The notes beneath the pieces are model-generated. The model did not search any database, was not told where the DNA came from, and saw only the letters and a list, made by a program, of their open reading frames with translations. DNA of 64,000 nucleotides from Parapedobacter defluvii (lineage in GTDB: Bacteria > Bacteroidota > Bacteroidia > Sphingobacteriales > Sphingobacteriaceae). The stretch is from positions 1-64,000 of the forward strand of contig NZ_BMIK01000005.1 in NCBI RefSeq assembly GCF_014642075.1, written 5' to 3'. This document shows positions 53,820 through 61,355 of the stretch, in pieces (the stretch's first letter is position 1; each line of letters opens with the position of its first letter). Made by a program: the position numbers and the translations under genes.

Positions 53820-55688
53820 ATGAAGAAAACAGGAAAAAGAGAATTCGTGTCAGTCTTGTTAGGTTTATTCTGCCTACAGGCAGGACATCTTGTTGCCCAG
53901 CAGCCAGCGGTTTGGCAGCCGGTTGGCAACAAAATCCGATCGGCATGGGCTGAAAACATTGATCCCAAGCAACCACTGCCGGAATATCCACGCCCGAATC
54001 TTGTACGCAGTGGATGGCAAAATCTCAATGGCTCTTGGGAATATGCCATCGCACCCGGCAAACTGGGAACAGCTCCCACGGGTTACGATGGACAGATTTT
54101 AGTCCCGTATGCGGTAGAATCGTCGCTTTCGGGTGTAGGAAAGACAGTTGGTAAAGACAGTTCTTTATGGTATCGTAGGACGATAGCTGTGGATAAAGAC
54201 ATCCGCAAGCAACGGGTGCTTTTGCACTTCGGAGCCGTAGATTGGCAATGTGAAGTGTATGTCAACGGTCAGAAGGCAGGTTCGCATGAGGGAGGTTACG
54301 ATCCGTTTTCAATTGATATTACTTCTTATCTGAAAAAAGGCGCCGACCAGGAGATTGCGGTAGGCGTGTGGGATCCCACCAACGAAGGCCCTCAGCCCAA
54401 TGGCAAGCAGGTTGTAAATCCCCATGGTATATGGTACACGCCCGTTACGGGCATCTGGCAAACCGTATGGCTGGAAGGTGTCCCCGAAACCTATATTGCA
54501 GCAACGAAACAAACCCCTGATGTCGACCAACGTAAGCTTCTGGTGCAAGCTGCGGTGGAATCGGCCAAAGAAGGTGACCAACTGCGGATTTCTGCCTGGA
54601 AAGGACAGGAGAAGGTTGCTGAAGAAACAGCGGCTGTAGGTGCGGACGTGTCGTTGTCAATCGGCAATGCTGAACTGTGGTCTCCATCCAATCCATTCCT
54701 CTATGATTTGAAGGTGTCGGTGTTGCGGAAGGGAAAAGTGGTCGACGAGGTATCCTCCTATTTCGCCATGCGTAAAATCTCCATGGGGAAAGATGCGAAG
54801 GGGATTCAGCGCATGTTACTCAACAATGAATTTTTATTTCAGTACGGTCCGTTGGATCAGGGTTGGTGGCCGGATGGACTGTATACCGCACCCACAGATG
54901 AGGCGTTGCGTTTCGATGTGGAAAAAACCAAGGCAATGGGTTTCAACATGATCCGCAAGCACATCAAGGTAGAACCGGCTCGTTGGTATTATTACTGCGA
55001 CAGCATTGGTGTGATGGTATGGCAGGATATGCCCAGCGGCGATCTGGGTGGCAACCATTGGGATATGCGTCCGGGTATTACTTCGGGCAAACAGCATGAC
55101 AAAGACCGGTCGGCCGCCTCAGAGGCCATCTATCGCAAAGAATGGAAGGCCATCCTAGATGCCCTGCATAATTACCCCAGTATTGTTGTATGGGTTCCCT
55201 TCAACGAAGCCTGGGGGCAATTCAAAACCGTCGAAATTACCGAATGGACCATGAAATATGATCCTTCCCGGTTGGTGAACAGCGCCAGCGGAGGCAACTT
55301 CTTCCCAACAGGCCACATTTTCGATATCCACAATTACCCAGATGCAGTGATGCCACGGCCGGAATTGTTCGGAAATGACCGGATTCTGGTGTTGGGAGAA
55401 TTCGGTGGACTCGGGTTGCCCATTGAAGGGCACACGTGGCAGGAAAAAGACAACTGGGGATACCAAAGCTTCAAAAATGTAGACGAATTGAAAAACCGTT
55501 ACAAAGGTTTGGTAAGTGACCTCGCGAGGCTTATTCCGCTTGGACTTTCGGCTGCCGTATACACACAGACCACGGATGTCGAAATTGAAACCAATGGGTT
55601 GATGACTTACGACCGCAAGGTAATTAAGATGCCCGAGACGGAATTGCATCAATGGCATCAACAGCTGTATAATACGAAGACCGACTGA
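53820..55688 (+). CDS. glycoside hydrolase family 2 protein
   Basis: 622 residues. Signal peptide (about 1-25). N-terminal jelly-roll (about 60-215, DSSLWYRRTIAVD, LHFGAVDWQCEVYVNGQKAGSHEGGYDPFSIDIT), immunoglobulin-like sandwich (about 220-330), and TIM barrel. Acid/base E463 (PFNEAWG) and nucleophile E527 (GEFGG). GH2 includes beta-galactosidases, glucuronidases and mannosidases; specificity not assignable. Secreted. Stands upstream of the convergent response regulator and is part of the polysaccharide region. Confidence 0.92.
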   Translation: MKKTGKREFVSVLLGLFCLQAGHLVAQQPAVWQPVGNKIRSAWAENIDPKQPLPEYPRPNLVRSGWQNLNGSWEYAIAPGKLGTAPTGYDGQILVPYAVESSLSGVGKTVGKDSSLWYRRTIAVDKDIRKQRVLLHFGAVDWQCEVYVNGQKAGSHEGGYDPFSIDITSYLKKGADQEIAVGVWDPTNEGPQPNGKQVVNPHGIWYTPVTGIWQTVWLEGVPETYIAATKQTPDVDQRKLLVQAAVESAKEGDQLRISAWKGQEKVAEETAAVGADVSLSIGNAELWSPSNPFLYDLKVSVLRKGKVVDEVSSYFAMRKISMGKDAKGIQRMLLNNEFLFQYGPLDQGWWPDGLYTAPTDEALRFDVEKTKAMGFNMIRKHIKVEPARWYYYCDSIGVMVWQDMPSGDLGGNHWDMRPGITSGKQHDKDRSAASEAIYRKEWKAILDALHNYPSIVVWVPFNEAWGQFKTVEITEWTMKYDPSRLVNSASGGNFFPTGHIFDIHNYPDAVMPRPELFGNDRILVLGEFGGLGLPIEGHTWQEKDNWGYQSFKNVDELKNRYKGLVSDLARLIPLGLSAAVYTQTTDVEIETNGLMTYDRKVIKMPETELHQWHQQLYNTKTD

Positions 55689-55741
55689 TATTGAATTGGT
55701 TCAGTTAGCGAAGCCCCGACAGCGCACCTGCCTGCCGGGGC

Positions 55742-56527
55742 TTACGTTTTGAATTGGGCCATGTATTCGCTCGGAGACATGCCGAATTGTTTCTGGAAAT
55801 TCCTCCCGAAATGGGTTTGTGAACTATACCCCACGCGATCAGAAATTTCGTAGATTTTATATTGGCCTTCGCTGAGGAGTTGAGCCGCTTTTTTTAGCCG
55901 GGCCACGTTGATGAGGTCATTCGGCGTCAGGTCAGATATCGCTTTGATTTTTCGGTACAGGGTGGGGCGACTCATATTCATTTTGTCTGCCAGATGTTCT
56001 ACGTCAAAGCTGGCATCGCCCATGCAATCGAGGATCAATTCATTTAATTTTTCCAGAAATCGCTCATCAGCCCGGGTGTGCGCCATGGTTTTGATATGTG
56101 CCAGTGGTGAGCTTGCAAAAAATTCGCGGACTTTATTCCGGTTCGACAGGAGGCTGTTAATCTGGGCGTGTAAGTGTTCCGGTGAAAACGGTTTTTCAAT
56201 ATATGCATCGGCACCCTGTTCCAGCCCCTGTATTTTCGACTGAAGGGTGTTTTTTGCGGTCAATAGGATTACCGGGATATGACTGTGTTCCACATCTGAT
56301 TTGATCAGCCGGCAAAGCGCATAGCCATCCATTTCAGGCATCATCACGTCGCTCACGACAAGCTGTACGGCATGATCGGTTAATATTTCGATAGCCTGAT
56401 GACCGTTTTCTGCCCGCAAAACTTCATAGTCATCACTCAGATCATCGGCGATAAAATCCAGTATTTCCACATGGTCATCTACGACCAATATGAGCGGACG
56501 TTCGGTCTGTTGGGGTACTCGTTCCAT
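55742..56527 (-). CDS. response regulator with AraC-type DNA-binding domain
   Basis: 261 residues from the ATG at 56527. REC domain with phosphoacceptor D60 (LVVSDVMMPEMDG) and an AraC HTH domain (about 160-258: VEHLADKMNMSRPTLYRKIKAISDLTPNDLINVARLKKAAQLL...VGYSSQTHFGRNFQKQFGMSPSEY). Normally this module is the C-terminus of a hybrid two-component system (HTCS) protein. Here it is a separate gene starting one base after the sensor stop. Binds DNA, presumably near this PUL. Confidence 0.92.
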   Translation of the reverse strand: MERVPQQTERPLILVVDDHVEILDFIADDLSDDYEVLRAENGHQAIEILTDHAVQLVVSDVMMPEMDGYALCRLIKSDVEHSHIPVILLTAKNTLQSKIQGLEQGADAYIEKPFSPEHLHAQINSLLSNRNKVREFFASSPLAHIKTMAHTRADERFLEKLNELILDCMGDASFDVEHLADKMNMSRPTLYRKIKAISDLTPNDLINVARLKKAAQLLSEGQYKIYEISDRVGYSSQTHFGRNFQKQFGMSPSEYMAQFKT

Positions 56528-56528
56528 G

Positions 56529-59500
56529 TCACATTTCATTTTTTTGCTGCTCAAGCGGCAATGTCAATACAAAGACATTCATATCGTTGTCAGGCATTCC
56601 TAAACGGAGGCTGCCATTGTGCAGTTGGGCTAAGGAACGGGCCAACGCCAGGCCTAATCCCGAGCCCGGCTGGTTGCCTGTTGCCTTTAGCCGTACAAAT
56701 GTTTCAAAAATTTTCTCACGCATCTCCGTAGGGATCAGGTAACCGTCGTTTTTGATCAGAATGGTACATGTGCTGTCGCCCGGGGATTGTTCCGAGAGCG
56801 AAATATGGATCGTGCGTTCAGCGTACTTAAGTCCGTTCGTCAGCAGGTTACTGATGATTTGGGTTACGGCTTCTTTGTCGACGGAGGCCACACACGAAGC
56901 AGCGGGCAGGTCAAGCTTCAGACGGATATTTTTTTGCGCGGCAACCCATTTAAAGTTGCGGCAATTTTCTTTGAGCAACTCGTTGATGGAGATGGGAGCG
57001 AAGGTCAATTGGTAACCCGTCACTTCGGTTTTCCGGAAGTCAAGCAACTGATTGGTCAGTTCCAGGAGCCGCTCGGTATTCCGCTCCATCGTTTGCAGGT
57101 GCCGTTTGACGACCGGCAATTCATCCGCTTGTTTCATTACCTTTTCCAGCGGTGCTTTGATCAGTGTAAGCGGTGTGCGTATTTCATGGGTTACATTCGT
57201 GAAAAAATCAATCTTTGCCCGGTAGAGTTCTTCTTCTTTGCGATGCCGTATCAACTCCAGTTTCCGTTTGTTTTTCTCCCGGATGCGGCGATGATAGCTC
57301 CGGATGATGTACCAGGTTACGGCAAGCACCAGTGCGGCATAAAGCAGGTATGCAGGGATACTCGCCCAGAAAGGCGGCAGGATGGTAATATGCAGGGTGG
57401 TTTCCCTGCCCTTAAAGCCACCGCCGTTATCTGCCACATTGACCCTGAACAGGTAGTCGCCCGGAGGCAGTTTGGTGAAATAAGCTTTTCGGTTGGTGCG
57501 TATATGCGTCCATTCTTTGTCCAATCCCTCCATTTTATACGCATATTCCGTCATGCCGGGAGACACGAAGCTCAGCGCCGCAAAGTCGATGCTGAAGGAC
57601 GACTGGTTGTATTTGAGCTCGATGTCATCCGTAAAGGTGATTGACTGCCGCAGGGGCGAACCTTCCTTGTTGATTTCCAGCTCACGGTTGTATACCTGTA
57701 ATCCGGTGATATAGACGGGGGGTTGGAACGTATTTTCAACGTAATTAGCCGGATTGAAACGAACCAAACCTTTCACGCTGCCGAAATACAAGGTACCATC
57801 GGGGTCCTTGTATGCGGAATTGTAGTTAAACTGGTCGCTCAGCAAGCCATTGGCTTGTGTAAACACCTTGATGTTCTCGGTGGCTGTATCAAAGCGGACA
57901 AGCCCTTTCGAGGTAGTTACCCACAACTTGTTATCGGCATCTTCCAAAATGGCCAATATCAGATTACTTGGCAATCCATGCGTAGTGCCATACCGCTTGA
58001 AAGTGCCATCAGGTGCATGCAGGCGGCATAAGCCGCCTTCGGTCGCAACCCAAAGCGTGCCCTTGCTATCTTCAAAAATCCGGTTTACGCGATTGCTGCC
58101 GATGCTGTGGGAATTACCGGCATCGTGGGTAAACGTGCCGTGTTCGCCTGTCTTCGGATTAACGTAGTATAACCCATCACGCCAGGTACCGGCCCATATC
58201 GTTCCCCTGCTGTCTTCAAATAACGTGGTGTAAAAGATGTGCTCCGGAAATCCGGCAACAAAACGGAAACTTTTTTCTGTTTTTACGTATTCATATAAGC
58301 CCTGTCCCGTTGCCAACAATACCTGGCCCTGTTGGGTCTGATAACAGTTGAATATGAAATTATTATGCAGCGATCCCGTGCGGTTTTCGGCATCATAGTG
58401 CCGGATGACCTTTCCTGTACGGATATCCAGCAGGTCGAGTCCGTGTTCAAACGTGCCCACCCACAGTGTATCACCCGTAACAAGCAGTCCGTGGATGTTT
58501 GAATAAGCAAGACTGTGCGGATCACCGGTAGGCCGGTAATTGGTCATCCGACCCGTAGCCCCGTCCATTTTGTTCAATCCGGCATCTTCCGTACCAATCC
58601 ATAAATTTCCGTGGCGATCTGCGCAGATTTCCCTTACGGCATTGCCTGAAATGGTATGAGTAGTCTCCCCCTGCGGAAAGAACTTTTCAAAAAAGGTATT
58701 GGCTGCTGCGTAATGGTTGAGGCCTCCGAAGTAGGTTCCCGCCCATATACTGTGCTCGCGGTCCCTGCAGAGTGTATAGACCGCATTGTCGGATAAGGCC
58801 CACGGATTACCCCGTTGTTTTCTCAGATTGGTCCATTGGCCATTGTTGTGTCTGAAAATGAAAATACCGGATTCGGTAGCCAGCCAGTACTCATCGGCTC
58901 TATGTGCCAGTATATCCCGCACGAAGATGTCCGTTCCGTAGTTATCGTGCGTTAACAAGTCTTCATAAGTGCCTGTCTGTATATCAAATACTTTCAAACC
59001 CTGTTTGGAGGTGCCTATTAGGAGAAAGCCTTTATCGCTGCAATATACTTTTTCAATCCATTGGGAAACCACATGCGGCGAATGATCGAATAATGAATAC
59101 CGGCCTTTTATCCGGGTGGAATGGTAATGAAGCAGATCTCCGTGTATGGTACCTACCCAGGCATCCCCGGTGTTAGCCAAGCCGAATGAGCTTACCGAAA
59201 ACTCCGGGTCGGTAATGGTCACCAGGCTATCGGTCTTCGGGGAATATCGATACAGCGTAAGGTTATCGACAAACCAAACGTTGCCCGAACGGTCGCCTTT
59301 TATCCCGAGTATTTCGTTGGTGATGGTGGGATGAAACAGCGAGAACGTTTCGGATTTTGGATCGAAGATGTAAATTCCCTGATCGGTGCCGGCCCAGACA
59401 CGTCCGGTTTTGTCAACAAACAAGGCCCGGATAAAATTACTGCCCAGTCCGTTGGGATTATCGGGATCGCTATGAAAAACTTTGAATGAATAACCGTCGA

Positions 59501-59690
59501 AGCGGTTCAGGCCGTCCTTGGTGCCAAACCACATAAAACCCATTTCATCCTGTGCGCTGCACAGCACGGCATTGTTTGATAAGCCGTTTTCTACCTGGTA
59601 ATGCGTAAAGTAATAAGGCTGGCAGTAGGCGTAGTTATGTAACGCCAACAAACATACTAGGTATTTCAGCAAAAGCGCTCTCACGGCCAC
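56529..59690 (-). CDS. two-component sensor kinase with beta-propeller periplasmic domain (HTCS sensor half)
   Basis: 1053 residues. Signal peptide (about 1-23). About a dozen Reg_prop repeats forming two beta-propellers (about 30-640; motifs such as GLSNNAVLCSAQDEMGFMWFGTKDGLNRFDG, IWAGTYFGGLN), a Y_Y_Y domain (about 690-755), one membrane helix (about 770-790), HisKA with H835 (THEIRTP), and a HATPase ending GSGLGLALARSLAQLHNGS. HTCS sensors detect oligosaccharides in the periplasm and activate the PUL. It stops before the REC-AraC part. Promoter -7 at 59711-59718. Confidence 0.93.
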   Translation of the reverse strand: MAVRALLLKYLVCLLALHNYAYCQPYYFTHYQVENGLSNNAVLCSAQDEMGFMWFGTKDGLNRFDGYSFKVFHSDPDNPNGLGSNFIRALFVDKTGRVWAGTDQGIYIFDPKSETFSLFHPTITNEILGIKGDRSGNVWFVDNLTLYRYSPKTDSLVTITDPEFSVSSFGLANTGDAWVGTIHGDLLHYHSTRIKGRYSLFDHSPHVVSQWIEKVYCSDKGFLLIGTSKQGLKVFDIQTGTYEDLLTHDNYGTDIFVRDILAHRADEYWLATESGIFIFRHNNGQWTNLRKQRGNPWALSDNAVYTLCRDREHSIWAGTYFGGLNHYAAANTFFEKFFPQGETTHTISGNAVREICADRHGNLWIGTEDAGLNKMDGATGRMTNYRPTGDPHSLAYSNIHGLLVTGDTLWVGTFEHGLDLLDIRTGKVIRHYDAENRTGSLHNNFIFNCYQTQQGQVLLATGQGLYEYVKTEKSFRFVAGFPEHIFYTTLFEDSRGTIWAGTWRDGLYYVNPKTGEHGTFTHDAGNSHSIGSNRVNRIFEDSKGTLWVATEGGLCRLHAPDGTFKRYGTTHGLPSNLILAILEDADNKLWVTTSKGLVRFDTATENIKVFTQANGLLSDQFNYNSAYKDPDGTLYFGSVKGLVRFNPANYVENTFQPPVYITGLQVYNRELEINKEGSPLRQSITFTDDIELKYNQSSFSIDFAALSFVSPGMTEYAYKMEGLDKEWTHIRTNRKAYFTKLPPGDYLFRVNVADNGGGFKGRETTLHITILPPFWASIPAYLLYAALVLAVTWYIIRSYHRRIREKNKRKLELIRHRKEEELYRAKIDFFTNVTHEIRTPLTLIKAPLEKVMKQADELPVVKRHLQTMERNTERLLELTNQLLDFRKTEVTGYQLTFAPISINELLKENCRNFKWVAAQKNIRLKLDLPAASCVASVDKEAVTQIISNLLTNGLKYAERTIHISLSEQSPGDSTCTILIKNDGYLIPTEMREKIFETFVRLKATGNQPGSGLGLALARSLAQLHNGSLRLGMPDNDMNVFVLTLPLEQQKNEM

Positions 59691-59710
59691 GTGGTCCGAC
59701 GGTTATCGGC

Positions 59711-59718
59711 CAAAGATA
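59711..59718 (-). promoter_or_regulatory. HTCS sensor -7 element
   Basis: Minus strand TATCTTTG, perfect -7 match, 20 bases before the ATG at 59690; -33 weak. Confidence 0.6.
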
Positions 59719-59857
59719 ACAGTAAAATTGGCAAGATTACGGTATTTGTTTTACCTTGGCTTCGTCAATCCGATACCCAATCCCCGCATTCAATTTGAGT
59801 CGGACATCGCAAAGACAAGCAATATACAAAGGAGGTGCCTCGTAGATACCTTCTTTA

Positions 59858-59931
59858 GGGTGAGTCCATAGTGAGTCCGAAGTGAGTCCGACTTTTTACG
59901 GTAAATACTTGGACTCACCTCGGACTCACCC
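59858..59931. repeat. 11-bp-phased GTGAGTCC array with inverted half
   Basis: GTGAGTCC at 59860-59867, 59871-59878 and 59882-59889 (period 11), then inverted GGACTCAC at 59911-59918 and 59922-59929 (period 11). It is the central part of the 474-base gap between the divergent HTCS sensor and GH5-like genes. It could be a multi-site operator or a dispersed repeat able to form a long hairpin. The rest of the gap (59932-60164) shows no gene. Confidence 0.7.
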
Positions 59932-60164
59932 TGCTGTTATCTTAGATTCATGGCGAAGAAAGTATAAACATGTCTACCAGTAGGTAAGAAGAATGTTGGG
60001 AATTAAAAGTTTGGAAGGGAAGTAGATTGAACAATGTTACTAAGTTAATAAAATTCCGTGAGACAAAATAGGGAAAAATTGAAACAAAATGGTATCCATC
60101 GCTGCGGAGGTAATGCCGTCCTTTGTATGGAGGATGGCCGAGCGCCGATTTTTAATAACCAATA

Positions 60165-61316
60165 ATGAAACCAATGGCAATACGGATTACCAGTACATTT
60201 CTGTTTTTTCTTTCCGTTTTATTATGCGGCTGCGACAGTCGTCAACGAACCAGTACTACCGCCCCAAACCGAAATATCTGGACGGCAGAAGAAGCCAATG
60301 ACTGGTATGCACGGCAAAAATGGCTGGTCGGGCCCAATTATACGCCCGCTACGGCCATCAATCAATTGGAGATGTGGCAGGAAGATACGTTTGATCCTGA
60401 AACCATCGACAAAGAATTGGGTTGGGCAGCTGGTTTGGGCATGAATACTGCCCGTGTTTACCTCCATGACCTGCCTTATGAACAGGATTCGCTGGGATTC
60501 CTAACCCGGATAGACCGCTTTTTACAATTGGCCGATAAGCATGGTATACGGCCGTTATTGGTGTTTTTCGACTCTTGTTGGGATCCCTTCCCGGTATCGG
60601 GTAAGCAGCGTGCACCCAAACCGCACGTCCATAATTCGGGTTGGGTACAAAGCCCGGGGCAATATGCATTGAAGGACAGCACACAATACCCTCGTCTGGA
60701 GCGCTACGTCAAAGGAGTGATTGGGCATTTTGCCAACGATGGTCGGATTTTGGGTTGGGATGTGTGGAATGAGCCTGATAACATGACGGGGCCTTCGTAT
60801 GAAGCCATGGAAATCAAGGATAAGGTAGCTTATGTGCTGCCATTGTTGGCACAGGCATTTGAATGGGCAAGGTCTGCGAACCCGGCCCAACCGCTGACTT
60901 CCGGTATCTGGGCGGGCGACTGGTCGTCAGACAGTACCTTGAAGCCGATCGAACGGTTACAGATCGAGCAGTCGGACATCATCAGTTTTCACAACTACGA
61001 TACGCCGGAAGATTTTGAAAAGCGCATCCAGCAACTCCAGCGTTACGGCAAGCCGCTTTTATGTACCGAATACATGGCGCGGCCCAACGGCAGCACATTC
61101 GCGGGCTTTTTGCCGATCGCAAAAAAATATAATGTGGCAATGTTCAATTGGGGGTTCGTGGATGGCAAAACGCAGACCATTTATCCCTGGGATAGCTGGA
61201 CCAAGACCTACACGGCGGAGCCTCCGCTATGGTTCCACGACATTTTCAGGGGAGATGGTACACCGTACAGGCAGGAAGAGGTCGATGTAATTAAACAGCT
61301 TTTAACCAACCGATAG
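60165..61316 (+). CDS. GH5-like glycoside hydrolase lipoprotein
   Basis: 383 residues. Lipobox LLCGCDS (Cys at about 23-25). TIM barrel of clan A type: GMNTARVYLHDLPY, RPLLVFFDSCWDP, acid/base E203 in WDVWNEPDNM, and nucleophile E302 in LLCTEYMAR. Endo-acting cellulase, mannanase or xylanase-like activities are possible; specificity not assignable. Anchored in the outer membrane or periplasm. Starts next to the phased array and precedes the susC gene by 39 bases. Confidence 0.87.
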   Translation: MKPMAIRITSTFLFFLSVLLCGCDSRQRTSTTAPNRNIWTAEEANDWYARQKWLVGPNYTPATAINQLEMWQEDTFDPETIDKELGWAAGLGMNTARVYLHDLPYEQDSLGFLTRIDRFLQLADKHGIRPLLVFFDSCWDPFPVSGKQRAPKPHVHNSGWVQSPGQYALKDSTQYPRLERYVKGVIGHFANDGRILGWDVWNEPDNMTGPSYEAMEIKDKVAYVLPLLAQAFEWARSANPAQPLTSGIWAGDWSSDSTLKPIERLQIEQSDIISFHNYDTPEDFEKRIQQLQRYGKPLLCTEYMARPNGSTFAGFLPIAKKYNVAMFNWGFVDGKTQTIYPWDSWTKTYTAEPPLWFHDIFRGDGTPYRQEEVDVIKQLLTNR

Positions 61317-61355
61317 GTATCAGATGCACATTTAACCAATAATAAATATGATTTT

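Noticed and set aside
56787-57644. 285-codon ORF antisense to the HTCS sensor
   Set aside because: Long, but fully opposite a clear histidine-kinase/propeller gene; composition not protein-like and no start signal.
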